DNA of 64,000 bases from Microbacterium sp. SMR1 (GTDB taxonomy: Bacteria; Actinomycetota; Actinomycetes; Actinomycetales; Microbacteriaceae). A program made the position numbers and the translations under genes. Below, piece after piece: positions 47,236 through 55,824 of this stretch (positions are counted from its first letter, which is position 1; each line of letters opens with the position of its first letter). The stretch spans positions 186,001 through 250,000 of the forward strand of contig NZ_QMBN01000001.1 of the NCBI RefSeq assembly GCF_003289625.1, written 5' to 3'. The notes beneath the pieces were generated by a model. The model ran no database searches. It worked only from the letters and a program-made list of their open reading frames with translations, and had not been told where the DNA came from.

Positions 47236-50200
47236 TCAGCCGAGCCGCCGCCGACGCAGCAGCGCGACGCCGGCCGCCATCAGCGCCGCGCCCGCGCCGC
47301 CCAGCATCCACAGTGGCAGCGGGTCCATGCCCGAGCTCGCGAGGACGCCGCGCGCCGCGCCCGCCGAGCCCGACTCGTCGGGCTGTTCACCGGCTTGTGC
47401 CGTCACCGTGGCCGTGATGGTCGCGGTCACCTCGGTGCCACGCGCATCCGCCACCCGGTACCTCACCGGGGCCGCCGTTCCGTCGAACCCGGCATCCGCG
47501 ATGAACGACACGACGTCCCCGTTCAGCTCGTATCGACCCTGCCCGTCGGTGACGACGGAGGTGGTCGGCGCGCCCGCCGCGTCGAGGAGGGCGAGCGACG
47601 CCGCATCGAGCGGGATGTCGGCATCGCCGGCGACGTCGTTGGCGAGCGGGTGCACAGCGATGCTGCCACCGGCGGGCCCCGACGCCACGTCATCGACGGC
47701 GCGCGGAGAGACGGCGACGAAACCGTCTCCGAGGTCGGTCACGAAGGAGGAGACCCAGGCGAGGGCCGAGTTCCAGTTGACGGTGATCTCGTTGACCGAC
47801 CAGGCCCCGATGTTGTCGACGTAGCACGCCTGCGGCGCGCAGCCCTGCAGCCAGGCTCCCGCCACCGGGTCCTGGATCGACGAGTTCGGTCCGCCGGCGA
47901 CCGTGCCCACCGGAGGGTTCGGGAGCGCCGGGTCGAGGGCGTTGGCGTACCAGCGGCTGTGCTGGTTGCGCGCGTCATTCGCGCCGTACCCGGTGATGTA
48001 CGACTGACCGAGCACGTTGCGCCCGAGCAAGTAGTCGAAGCCTTCGACGACCGCGTCGGCGTACCGCGGGCGCTGGGTCAGGTCGAACGCGGTCCCCAGG
48101 ACGACCTGATTGTTCAGCACCGACGAGTTCGAGCCCCAGTCGTACAGTCCCTCATCGGGCGCGTACGGCTGGCCGAACGGCTGCGCACGCTGATCGGCGA
48201 TCAGACGCTCGGCGGCATCGATCACCGACGTGCGGATGCGGTCGATGTCGGGCAGGTCCGTTGCGAAGCGAGCGAGCTGCATGCGTCCGAGGGCCGCCAC
48301 CTCGCCCCAGTAGAACCCGCCGGGCTCGAACACATCGGCCTGATGCAGGGGGTTCCCTTCCACCTCTGCGCGATAGCGGTCGCTCCCGGTGGTGATGTAC
48401 AGCTCTGCCGCTGCCCAGTAGAACTCGTCGGCCACCTCGTCATCGGCGTAGGTGCCGCCACCCGTGCCGTCCTCTTCCGGCGCGAGCAGGTCGGGGTGTG
48501 CGAGGGCGGCGTCGTACGCGCGCTCGGCCGCTCCGAGCAGCCGCTGCGAGAACGACGCGTCGAACGGCGCGAACAAGCGGGATGCCTGCGCCGCAGTGGC
48601 CGCCAGGTTCAGCGTCGCTGCGGTCGACGGCCGGTGCAGCAGCCGTTCCTGTGGGTCGTCATGCGGCAAGAGGGGGAGTCCGGTCCATGCGCGGTCGTGC
48701 ACCTTGTGCCAAGCCATTCCGGCGAGCGGGTCACCGGAGGGCACCTGCATCCGCAGCAGGAACTCCATCTGCCATCGCGCTTCGTCGAGGATGTCCGGGA
48801 TGCCGTTGCCTCGCTCGGGCACGGCAAGGGTCGAGTCTCCCAGCGCGTCCGCCGTGCCGGCTGCGACGGCCCGTTCGTAGGCGGACATCACCTGGGCCAC
48901 GGCGATCCCGCCGTTCACGACGTACTTGCCGTGGTCGCCGGCGTCGTACCAGCCGCCCCGCACATCATGCCGATCGGTGCAGGTCCACCCGTCCGACCAC
49001 GGCTGCGGCTCGAGACATCCCACGTTCTCGTCGCCCTGGTTGGGTGAGGCCCCGGTGTGACCGGCGGGACGCGCGTACTCCGCGCCCGCGATGTCGCCGT
49101 CGATCTCGATGCCGGAGCGGTTCGTGTAGAAGAACCGCATCGAATCCGCGCGCAGAGATTGGAAGACGTCGTCGGAGATCGCGAAGGCGTGGCTGACGTC
49201 CGCACCGACACGGAGCCTCACGTCTGTCGCCTTCACGGTGACGTCGCTGAAGTCGATCGTGTGAACGGAAGCCCCTGCGGAGGCGTCGAAGCCTGCCGGC
49301 TGAGACTCGCCCGTGGCGAGGGCAGTACCGTCCGGCGCTTCGAGGGTCCACGGCAGCGGTGCACTGGCATCAGACACGACGGTCGCGCGCTTGGGGCCCC
49401 GGGTCAGGTACCCGACCTGGTTGACCTTGACGGCCGGTCCGGGGTCGGCGGTGTAGGAGTAGGCGGTTCCCTGGAGGGAGATCTCGTCGAAACAGATCTC
49501 CGTGTCGGCTGCGACCGCGCCGAGGCGGAACTGCACCTGCCCGAGGTGATAGTCGCCGGCCGGCGACGTGGTGAACGGCAGGTCGTACGACTGGGCTTCG
49601 GTGCCGAGTTCGACAGATCGCTCGAGCCAGTCCGTCGGCGCTGCTCCGGTGTACGTGCCGACCTTGGCCGAGACGGTCGCCGCAGTCGAGGCGGATGCGG
49701 TGAAGCTCAAGCGGAACGCGGTATCGCCCGGCAGGAAGATGTCGTTGTGGCCGAGGAGCACGTCCCACAGGTTCGGCGTCTGCTCGGTCACCGTCGCACA
49801 CATCCGCTGGGCGGGGTTCGACAGCGCCACGGGGCCGCTCGTCCACCACGGGTTCGTGCTCTCGTCCAGTGTGGGGTTCGGGAGCAGCTCGTCGTCGCCG
49901 ATCGGGGTGACCGGGGGAGTCGCGGCGTCGCGGGCGACGAGGCTCACGTCATCGACGCAGAATCGCGTGGCGCCGTTCGCGCCGAGGCGGAACTGCAGCT
50001 CGGACACGGTGCCCTGGCCCAGGTCGCGTGCCGTGAACTCCGCGCTGATCTGCTGCCAGGTGTCGGCGAGTGGCGTGCTCTCGACGAGGTACGTCGTGTA
50101 GGCGGCATCCGGGACCTTCGGCGCCACCTGAGTGACGAGCGTGGCGGGCGCATCGGCGCGAACTCTCGCCGTCAGCGTGTAAGTGGCCCCATCGGCCAGC

Positions 50201-50466
50201 GCGAGGTCGCTCTGGCCGATGAGCACATCCCAGGGGTTCTCGGTGTCGGGCACCCCGGCGCAGAAGGCGCCGCTTGCGGCGTCGAAGCCGTCGACACCGA
50301 CCGACCACCAGGGTTCGTGACCCGTCGAGAAGTCCCCGTTCCGGATCAGTTCGGCCGGGGCCGCTGCAGCGACCAGCGGGGCGGCGGTCATCGCGGCTCC
50401 CACGAGCATCCCCGTCGTGATCACGGCCGTGACGCGTCTCCTGCGACGCTGTCTCATCGCATCCAT
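47236..50466 (-). CDS. Modular GH9 cellulase/glucanase with two CBM4-type modules and sorting-type C-terminus
   Basis: 1076 residues. Signal peptide (residues ~1-36), two tandem CBM4_9-like modules (about 38-180 and 190-335, each with NPWDVLLGH-type motifs), an N-terminal Ig-like domain of GH9 (VKVNQVGYLTRGPKRATVV), and a GH9 catalytic domain with the DAGDHGKY base/nucleophile block near residue 509, an NQHSRW His region and the acid Glu in VNEITVNWNSAL. An Ig/CshA-like repeat (DDVASGP, HPLANDVAGD) follows. The end is LASSG, a hydrophobic helix and RRRRLG, a probable cell-wall anchor. AAGGAG lies 5 bases before ATG 50466. Cellulose or mixed beta-glucan is the likely substrate. Confidence 0.92.
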   Translation of the reverse strand: MDAMRQRRRRRVTAVITTGMLVGAAMTAAPLVAAAAPAELIRNGDFSTGHEPWWSVGVDGFDAASGAFCAGVPDTENPWDVLIGQSDLALADGATYTLTARVRADAPATLVTQVAPKVPDAAYTTYLVESTPLADTWQQISAEFTARDLGQGTVSELQFRLGANGATRFCVDDVSLVARDAATPPVTPIGDDELLPNPTLDESTNPWWTSGPVALSNPAQRMCATVTEQTPNLWDVLLGHNDIFLPGDTAFRLSFTASASTAATVSAKVGTYTGAAPTDWLERSVELGTEAQSYDLPFTTSPAGDYHLGQVQFRLGAVAADTEICFDEISLQGTAYSYTADPGPAVKVNQVGYLTRGPKRATVVSDASAPLPWTLEAPDGTALATGESQPAGFDASAGASVHTIDFSDVTVKATDVRLRVGADVSHAFAISDDVFQSLRADSMRFFYTNRSGIEIDGDIAGAEYARPAGHTGASPNQGDENVGCLEPQPWSDGWTCTDRHDVRGGWYDAGDHGKYVVNGGIAVAQVMSAYERAVAAGTADALGDSTLAVPERGNGIPDILDEARWQMEFLLRMQVPSGDPLAGMAWHKVHDRAWTGLPLLPHDDPQERLLHRPSTAATLNLAATAAQASRLFAPFDASFSQRLLGAAERAYDAALAHPDLLAPEEDGTGGGTYADDEVADEFYWAAAELYITTGSDRYRAEVEGNPLHQADVFEPGGFYWGEVAALGRMQLARFATDLPDIDRIRTSVIDAAERLIADQRAQPFGQPYAPDEGLYDWGSNSSVLNNQVVLGTAFDLTQRPRYADAVVEGFDYLLGRNVLGQSYITGYGANDARNQHSRWYANALDPALPNPPVGTVAGGPNSSIQDPVAGAWLQGCAPQACYVDNIGAWSVNEITVNWNSALAWVSSFVTDLGDGFVAVSPRAVDDVASGPAGGSIAVHPLANDVAGDADIPLDAASLALLDAAGAPTTSVVTDGQGRYELNGDVVSFIADAGFDGTAAPVRYRVADARGTEVTATITATVTAQAGEQPDESGSAGAARGVLASSGMDPLPLWMLGGAGAALMAAGVALLRRRRLG

Positions 50467-50485
50467 TCAAGCTCCTTCGCTCGTC

Positions 50486-50512
50486 TGAGAGCGCTCCCAG
50501 GGAGCGCTCTCA
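50486..50512. promoter_or_regulatory. 27-bp perfect palindrome, double CebR/CelR-like operator of GH9 gene
   Basis: Symmetric about 50499. Each half contains GAGCGCTC flanked by CCC or GGG, so the site holds two overlapping versions of the TGGGAGCGCTCCCA box bound by CebR (Streptomyces) and CelR (Thermobifida). It spans the expected +1 of the GH9 promoter. Confidence 0.75.
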
Positions 50513-50515
50513 CGC

Positions 50516-50521
50516 ACGCTA
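50516..50521 (-). promoter_or_regulatory. -10-like element of GH9 promoter
   Basis: TAGCGT on the minus strand; the start of transcription would fall inside the 27-bp palindrome, giving a leader of about 40 bases. Confidence 0.45.
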
Positions 50522-50590
50522 GCAGAACAGCCACGGGCTCGATCCGCCGGTTTCGGCGGTGCCGCGCGCCCTCGTCATCGTCGCGGCGGC

Positions 50591-50596
50591 TAGCCT
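50591..50596 (+). promoter_or_regulatory. -10 element of leaderless barstar gene
   Basis: TAGCCT, six bases before GTG 50603. Confidence 0.5.
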
Positions 50597-50602
50597 CGGC
50601 AT

Positions 50603-51013
50603 GTGAATCGCCCGCCGTCCGCCGCCGTCGACCTGCGGATCGAGGGCGCGCGCGTCCGCGACATCCCGTCGCTCTACGCGGAGCTGAACCGTGTTTTCAT
50701 GCCCGACGAGGAGTGGACTCTCGGGGAGAGCCTGGACGCCCTCGACGATCTGCTCTACGGCGGGTTCGGCGTCCTCGCGCACGCTTCGTCCGCTCGCGTC
50801 GTGTGGGCGGATTCGGCGATCTCGCGACAGGCGCTGGGCATCCCGCTCACCCGGGCCTACCTCGCCGCAAAGCTCGAGCGCCCCGACATCTACGCGGCAC
50901 GGCCCGCGCGCGCGGCGCTCGACGAACTGGACCGGGGCGCGGGGAAGACCTACTTCGACCTGGTGCTGGACGTGTTCGCCGGCCACCCCGAGGTCGAGCT
51001 CGTGCTCGCCTGA
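50603..51013 (+). CDS. Barstar family protein
   Basis: 136 residues. The family pattern is seen in RIEGARVRDIPSLYAELNRVF, EEWTLGESLDALDDLLYGGFG (the inhibitory helix and loop with the acidic residues that plug a barnase active site) and FDLVLDVFAGHPEVELVLA. The first dozen residues are extra. Barstar inhibits extracellular-type guanyl ribonucleases inside the cell. No barnase or polymorphic toxin gene is next to it, so it may serve as an orphan immunity protein. Confidence 0.85.
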   Translation: MNRPPSAAVDLRIEGARVRDIPSLYAELNRVFMPDEEWTLGESLDALDDLLYGGFGVLAHASSARVVWADSAISRQALGIPLTRAYLAAKLERPDIYAARPARAALDELDRGAGKTYFDLVLDVFAGHPEVELVLA

Positions 51014-51030
51014 GATTGGTCTCGGGTTTT

Positions 51031-51043
51031 CTTAACGGGCGCA
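51031..51043 (+). promoter_or_regulatory. CTTAA-N3-GCGCA box upstream of two-component operon
   Basis: The same spaced motif occurs at 53300-53312 ahead of the acyltransferase gene that follows this two-component pair. Here it adjoins a TATTCT -10 (51044-51049). Candidate response-regulator site. Confidence 0.3.
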
Positions 51044-51068
51044 TATTCTCACGCGGGACCATGAAGCC

Positions 51069-51806
51069 ATGTCGCTTCCGTCGTCTCCGCTGTCCGATCC
51101 CGCGGTCCGCGTGCTCGTCGTCGATGACGAGCCGAACCTCCGCCATCTGCTCGGGGCGGTGCTGTCACGGCAGGGCTGGCAGGTGGAGGTCGCTGCGACC
51201 GGCGCGAGCGCGATCGAGACCGCGCGTCGCATGAGGCCGCATCTCATGGTCCTCGATGTCGTGCTGCCCGACATCGACGGGGTCGAGGTGCTGCGCACGC
51301 TCCGCAGCGAGCTGAGCGAGACCATGGTTCTCTTCCTCACCGCCAACGGCACGGTGGCCAATCGCATCACCGGCATCGCCGCCGGCGGCGATGACTACGT
51401 CGCCAAGCCGTTCAGCGTCGAAGAGGTGGTGGTGCGTCTGCGCGGGCTGCTGCGACGCAGCCCCATGCTCATGCAGGGTGCACCGACCCCGATGCTCGAG
51501 GTCGGCGACCTGCGACTGAACGAAGACAACCACGAGGTCACGCGCGCGGGGGAGCAGATCCGGCTCACCGCGACGGAGTTCTCGCTGCTGCGTTTCCTGA
51601 TGCTCAACGCCGATCGCGTCCTCAGCAAGGAGCAGATCCTCGATCGTGTCTGGGAGTATGACTTCGGACGGGAGTCGAACATCGTGGAGATCTACATCTC
51701 GTATCTGCGCAAGAAGATCGATCACGGGCGTGAGCCGATGATCCACACGCTGCGGCGGGTCGGCTACATCCTCCGCGCGGCACCAACGGTGCCGGCATCG
51801 TCGTGA
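51069..51806 (+). CDS. OmpR-family response regulator
   Basis: 245 residues. Receiver domain with DDE near residues 19-21, phospho-Asp63 (LMVLDVVLPDIDG), a conserved Thr in FLTANG and Lys in DDYVAKPFSVEE. The C-terminal winged helix carries LTATEFSLLRFLMLNADRVLSKEQILDRVW and the wing SYLRKKIDHG. GTGA overlap couples it to the kinase downstream. Its target is not known; a shared upstream box suggests itself and the acyltransferase at 53402. Confidence 0.94.
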   Translation: MSLPSSPLSDPAVRVLVVDDEPNLRHLLGAVLSRQGWQVEVAATGASAIETARRMRPHLMVLDVVLPDIDGVEVLRTLRSELSETMVLFLTANGTVANRITGIAAGGDDYVAKPFSVEEVVVRLRGLLRRSPMLMQGAPTPMLEVGDLRLNEDNHEVTRAGEQIRLTATEFSLLRFLMLNADRVLSKEQILDRVWEYDFGRESNIVEIYISYLRKKIDHGREPMIHTLRRVGYILRAAPTVPASS

Positions 51807-53278
51807 GGTCGGCGCGGCCGGGAGGCCTGCGCACCCTGCGCGGCCGATCAGTCGCGATGATGTCGGGGCTGCTTCTCGCGGCCGTCACCGTCTTCGGCGT
51901 CGTCTCCGTAGCGATCCTCCGGCAGAATCTCGTCACCCAGGCCGAGTCGACGCTGTACCTGGCGAACGACACCGCCATCGGGCAGACTCTCTCGGCCGTG
52001 GATGCGACCGGAAGCGTTCCGACGTTCGACGACGTGTCACTGGCGGTTCCCTCTGACGGGTTCTTCTTCGTCGTCGAGGGCGACCGCGTCGCGGTCTCGG
52101 CCTTCTTCACCCGTGACTACACCTACCGCCCGATGACAGAGCGCGAGCTCACGCACGTTCGGGACGGGATGGCGGAAAGCGGGTTCACCACGACGATCGA
52201 CGTGGCCGACGACGGCGGGTACCTCGTGACGACCTCCGAGGTCGCGGCGGCAGACGGGCGGGAGCTCACCGTCGTCAGCGGTGTGGGCCTCACCGACACC
52301 GACACGGTCGTTCGCACCTATGCCCTCTGGCTCGCGGTCGTCGGAATCGCGATCGCTGCGTTCGCTGCGGTGTTCGGCTGGCGGTGGACCCGGCAGCAGC
52401 TCGACCCCCTCGAACGGGTCGCCGAGATCGCCGACGAAGTGGCGGCCACCCCGCTCTCATCCGGCGAGATCGCCCCGCAGCGCCGCGTTCCCCGTGACGT
52501 GCGGCATCTGGGGTCGGAGACCGACCGCGTCGCGGACGCGCTCAATCGCCTGCTCGACCACGTCGAGCTCTCGCTCAACGCTCGTCACCGCGCCGAGGAA
52601 TCGATGCGTCGCTTCATCGCCGAGGCGAGCCACGAGCTGCGCAACCCCCTCGCCTCGATCCGCGGCTACGCCGACTTCTACGCCCATCCCGATGCCGACG
52701 CCGACCCCCTCGAGACGCAGAGCGCGCTTCAGCGCATCGGGTCGGAGGCGTCGCGGATGAGCACGCTGATCGACGACCTGCTGTTGCTCGCGCGTCTCGA
52801 CGCCGACCCGGTGGTCGCGCACGATGACGTCGAGCTGTCGATGATCGTCGCGGAGACCGCATCCGATGCGCGGTTCGCATATCCCGGGCACATCTGGCGC
52901 ATCGCCTTGCCGGACGAAGATGTCTCCGTGGTCGGGGACGAGGGGGCGATCCGTCAGATGCTGCTGAACCTCGTCGCCAATGCGGGGCACCACACTCCGG
53001 ACGGAACCAGTGTGACCGTCTCTCTCGAGACGACGGCGACTTCCGTCGAACTGGTCGTCCAGGACGACGGGCCGGGAATCGATCCCGAGGCACTACCGAC
53101 CATCTTCGATCGCTTCACCCAGGCAGGCAGCCGGACGCAGACGCGCGAGCGGACGACGGTCGGACTCGGTCTCGCGATCGTGCAGGCGTTGGCGACAGCC
53201 TCGGGCTACGACGTGTCGGTCGCCAGCTCCAGTAAGGGTACGCGGTTCGGGATCCGCATCCCGTCGAACGCCGCCTGA
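51803..53278 (+). CDS. Sensor histidine kinase
   Basis: 491 residues. N-terminal helix (about 14-38), an extracytoplasmic sensor of ~135 residues, a second helix (about 172-195), a HAMP-like linker (RQQLDPLERVAEIADEVAATP), the HisKA domain with phospho-His277 in EASHELRNPL, and an HATPase_c domain with NLVANAGHHTPDG, DDGPGIDPEALPTIFDRF and GLGLAIVQAL. Typical partner for an OmpR regulator. Starts at GTG 51803 overlapping the regulator stop. Confidence 0.94.
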   Translation: MRSARPGGLRTLRGRSVAMMSGLLLAAVTVFGVVSVAILRQNLVTQAESTLYLANDTAIGQTLSAVDATGSVPTFDDVSLAVPSDGFFFVVEGDRVAVSAFFTRDYTYRPMTERELTHVRDGMAESGFTTTIDVADDGGYLVTTSEVAAADGRELTVVSGVGLTDTDTVVRTYALWLAVVGIAIAAFAAVFGWRWTRQQLDPLERVAEIADEVAATPLSSGEIAPQRRVPRDVRHLGSETDRVADALNRLLDHVELSLNARHRAEESMRRFIAEASHELRNPLASIRGYADFYAHPDADADPLETQSALQRIGSEASRMSTLIDDLLLLARLDADPVVAHDDVELSMIVAETASDARFAYPGHIWRIALPDEDVSVVGDEGAIRQMLLNLVANAGHHTPDGTSVTVSLETTATSVELVVQDDGPGIDPEALPTIFDRFTQAGSRTQTRERTTVGLGLAIVQALATASGYDVSVASSSKGTRFGIRIPSNAA

Positions 53279-53401
53279 CCGGCGGATGCCACCCGCGCGC
53301 TTAATCCGCGCACAGGGCCGAGACCTACCGTCAACCGGGTGCGCGGCACGTGCCGCACGCGCCCGTGCCGTCGTCCGGCCCATCGCCGAGGAGAGCCTGT
53401 C

Positions 53402-54706
53402 GTGTCCCTGCCGTCCACTCCGATCGTTCGATCCGCTGAGCCCGTCCGCCGTTCCGTCGGCACCCGGTGGCGCTACTTCGGCCGCCCGCCCCGGCTCATG
53501 GGCATCGACGTCGCCCGGGGCCTCGCGATCTTCGGCATGATCGGCGCGCACGTCGGGATCTCGTGGATGGTCGCGGGGCCCGACGGGCCCGACCTCGCCG
53601 CGATCGTCCAGGGGCGGTCGTCCATCCTCTTCGCCGTCGTCGCGGGCATCTCCGTCGCGCTTGCGACCGGGCGTGAGCAGCTCCCCCGGGGAGAGGCATT
53701 GCGGTCCGCACGTCTGCGTATGGCCGGCCGTGCCCTCGTCGTTCTCGCCCTCGGGCTGGCGCTGGAGATGCTCGGGAGCGGGATCGCCGTCATTCTGCCC
53801 ATCTACGGCATCCTCTTCCTGATCCTCATCCCGTTCCTGGGACTCCGTCGCCGTACCCTCGCGCTCACCGCGGCCGCGATCGCCGTCGCGGGGCCGACCG
53901 TCGTCGCGCTTCTGCGTGCGGTGACGCTCTCGGGCGCCGGCATCCTGCAGGGCATCGGCGGCACCGCGGTCGACTTCCTCATCAGCGGCTCGTATCCGCT
54001 GACCGTGTGGCTGCCCCTGGTTCTCGCCGGGATGGCGCTCGGTCGGATGCGACTCGACCGGCCGCGGACCGCGGCGGTGCTGTTCGGGTCGGGAGTCGGG
54101 CTCGCCGCCTTCGGCTACGGCCTGGGCGACGCGTTCAACGGAACGGTCCGCGGGTGGCTCTCGGGGTGGGGGAGCGTCTCGTCGTCGGCATCCGCGCTGT
54201 CATCATCGGGAGCGTCCTCGCTGGTGCCGGGATCGTCCTCGTCGATGGGTCCCGACGGGCGCGGCTATCTGCAACGGTTGAGCGAGGTCGATCTGGGAGC
54301 CGCGTTGTCTCAGGCGTGGGGCGTGGCGCCGCACTCGGGAGGGACGTGGGAGATCATCGGGTCCGGCGGCTTCGCGCTCGCCGTCGTCGGCGCCTGCCTG
54401 TTCCTCGCGCGTCCGCTCCGCGCGCTGCTCGTGCCTGTCGCGGCAGTCGGCTCCATGCCGCTGACGGCCTACACGGCCCACGTCGTCTCGTTCGCGGTGC
54501 TGATCTCCCCGCTCGGGCTCGCCCCCGATCTCTCGTCGTGGGATGGCGATCCCGCCGTCAGCGGATGGTTCTGGATCGGATGCGTCGTGGTGCTTCTCGT
54601 CGGATGCACGATGTGGGCGCTCAGCCGTGGCCGGGGACCACTCGAGTCCGTCACCGCGAACGTCGCGCGCCGTGTCGATCTGCCCGCGGGCAGCGGCGCC
54701 CGCTAG
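53402..54706 (+). CDS. Membrane acyltransferase-like protein (HGSNAT / DUF418-type)
   Basis: 434 residues. Same family as the gene at 17023: MGIDVARGLAIFGMIGAH, VQGRSSILFAVVAGISVAL and GSMPLTAYTAHVV line up closely. It differs by a Ser-rich external loop near residues 255-285. GTG 53402 follows GGAGAG by seven bases. It stands alone after the two-component genes and has a CTTAA-N3-GCGCA box and a TACCGT -10 (53326-53331) upstream, so the regulator may control it. Substrate unknown; envelope glycan acylation is plausible. Confidence 0.8.
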   Translation: MSLPSTPIVRSAEPVRRSVGTRWRYFGRPPRLMGIDVARGLAIFGMIGAHVGISWMVAGPDGPDLAAIVQGRSSILFAVVAGISVALATGREQLPRGEALRSARLRMAGRALVVLALGLALEMLGSGIAVILPIYGILFLILIPFLGLRRRTLALTAAAIAVAGPTVVALLRAVTLSGAGILQGIGGTAVDFLISGSYPLTVWLPLVLAGMALGRMRLDRPRTAAVLFGSGVGLAAFGYGLGDAFNGTVRGWLSGWGSVSSSASALSSSGASSLVPGSSSSMGPDGRGYLQRLSEVDLGAALSQAWGVAPHSGGTWEIIGSGGFALAVVGACLFLARPLRALLVPVAAVGSMPLTAYTAHVVSFAVLISPLGLAPDLSSWDGDPAVSGWFWIGCVVVLLVGCTMWALSRGRGPLESVTANVARRVDLPAGSGAR

Positions 54707-54713
54707 GCACGCG

Positions 54714-54745
54714 GAAGGGGCCGGCCCTTTCGGACCGGCCCCTTC
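54714..54745. terminator. Bidirectional terminator between acyltransferase and csp genes
   Basis: 11-bp perfect stem (GAAGGGGCCGG and complement) with a 10-base loop, between two convergent stops; TTC/GAA at the stem base gives short T/A tracts. Confidence 0.8.
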
Positions 54746-54759
54746 ACTGCGTCGAACGC

Positions 54760-54963
54760 TCAGAGAGCGCGGATGTTCGTCGCCTGCAGGCCCTTCTGGC
54801 CCTGCTCCACGTCGAACTCAACCTTCTGGTTCTCGAACAGGTTGCGGTGTCCAGTGCCGGCGATGGCGCTGAAGTGCGCGAACACGTCCGCGGTGCCGTC
54901 GTCCGGAGCGATGAAGCCGAACCCCTTCTCCGAGTTGAACCATTTGACGGTGCCAGTGGCCAT
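54760..54963 (-). CDS. Cold-shock protein (CspA family)
   Basis: 67 residues, a single cold-shock domain that binds single-stranded nucleic acid and acts as an RNA chaperone. RNP1 is KGFGFI and RNP2 is VFAHFSAI. The start is ATG 54963 with AAGGAAAA upstream. It sits alone with an intergenic stretch of 310 bases before it, in keeping with the long structured leaders of many csp genes. Confidence 0.96.
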   Translation of the reverse strand: MATGTVKWFNSEKGFGFIAPDDGTADVFAHFSAIAGTGHRNLFENQKVEFDVEQGQKGLQATNIRAL

Positions 54964-55273
54964 GTCGTCATTTTCCTTCTGTGTTCTGGGACCACCGCTG
55001 TGATGATCCGGATACCGCTGCGGCGGGGCCGCCGCGGAGTGTGTGGGGGCGAGCAGACACTCGCCGGTGTGGGCGACCTGTCCAGATAGGTGCGGTCGCG
55101 GGGCCGAGAGCACGGCCCGGGTGCATGAGATCGACGGCGGAATGAAACGAAGTGCACGTCGGAGTGAACCGACGGAGAGGCGCGCCGTGACGCACCGACT
55201 CTCGAATGCTACGCGATTTCGGACGCTTGTGGGGCGACGCGTCGTGCAACGTCACCGAAAGACGCAATACGAC
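54964..55273 (-). other. Non-coding stretch upstream of csp gene
   Basis: No convincing gene. It holds a 7-bp stem hairpin (55020-55035), a GGCGAG/CTCGCC pair near 55050, and a minus-strand -10-like TAGCAT at 55206-55211. If that box is used, the csp message has a leader of roughly 235 bases, which could be a temperature-responsive UTR. The far end lies directly beyond the nrdI stop. Confidence 0.4.
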
Positions 55274-55720
55274 TCATCGATCGTGCGTCTCGGGAGCGTT
55301 CCCGAAGCGCGCATCGAAAGCCGTCAAGATGCGAGCGCACTCCGCGACATCCTCCGGGGTGCCCGCCAGCTCGAACTCGAACACGACCGGACGTCCCGAC
55401 ACCCGAGCGAGCTCGCGTGCCGCCGCCTGGTAGTGGTCGCCGAAGTTGCGGTTGCCGGAGCCGATGATCCCGACGAGGCGCCGGCGGTTCGCGGGGGAGC
55501 GCAGGAAGGTGCGAACCGCCGCCGGCAGGGTCGCGTGAGCGTCGTTCCCCGCCTTGTACGAAGGCGTCAGCAGGATCCAGGGTCCCGGTGCCTCGCTCGA
55601 ACGAACGGTCCGCTCGGAGAGGTCGCGCACGGGACGGCCGTCGGTGGCGTGGAGGCTGCGCGCGAAGCGGCGGATGAGGTTCGAGGTCGAGGAGAAGAAG
55701 TACACCGGGAGTTGCGCCAC
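55274..55720 (-). CDS. nrdI: NrdI, class Ib ribonucleotide reductase flavodoxin
   Basis: 148 residues. The FMN phosphate loop YFFSSTSNLIRRF follows the start and GIIGSGNRNFGDHYQAAARELA is the second flavin-binding block. NrdI supplies oxidant to assemble the Mn(III)2-tyrosyl cofactor of NrdF. GTG 55720 is the only good start: the frame upstream lacks a start codon near. Normally it lies in nrdHIEF; here nrdH, nrdE and nrdF are absent and the neighbours are csp and, divergently, adhE. Either an orphan copy or a relocated gene. Confidence 0.9.
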   Translation of the reverse strand: MAQLPVYFFSSTSNLIRRFARSLHATDGRPVRDLSERTVRSSEAPGPWILLTPSYKAGNDAHATLPAAVRTFLRSPANRRRLVGIIGSGNRNFGDHYQAAARELARVSGRPVVFEFELAGTPEDVAECARILTAFDARFGNAPETHDR

Positions 55721-55809
55721 GGGGTCAGTCTGCTCCGCGGTGTCCGTGACGGACCGGTGTCGGATCGGGAAAAGTCGCGGTTCTGATTTGTTCCGGCCCG
55801 CGTGGACAC

Positions 55810-55824
55810 TGTGGTCAGACCACA
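55810..55824. promoter_or_regulatory. 15-bp palindrome between nrdI and adhE
   Basis: TGTGGTC and GACCACA flank a single A. ACACTGTG occurs at 55806 and again at 55831, and GTGATCAC (55836-55843) is another palindrome. The spacing TGTG-N7-CACA recalls redox-regulator sites (Rex-type), but the match is loose. Confidence 0.35.

Noticed and set aside
49057-51234. 725-codon plus-strand frame over the GH9 gene
   Set aside because: Antisense to the GH9 signal peptide, binding modules and barstar region; no family match.
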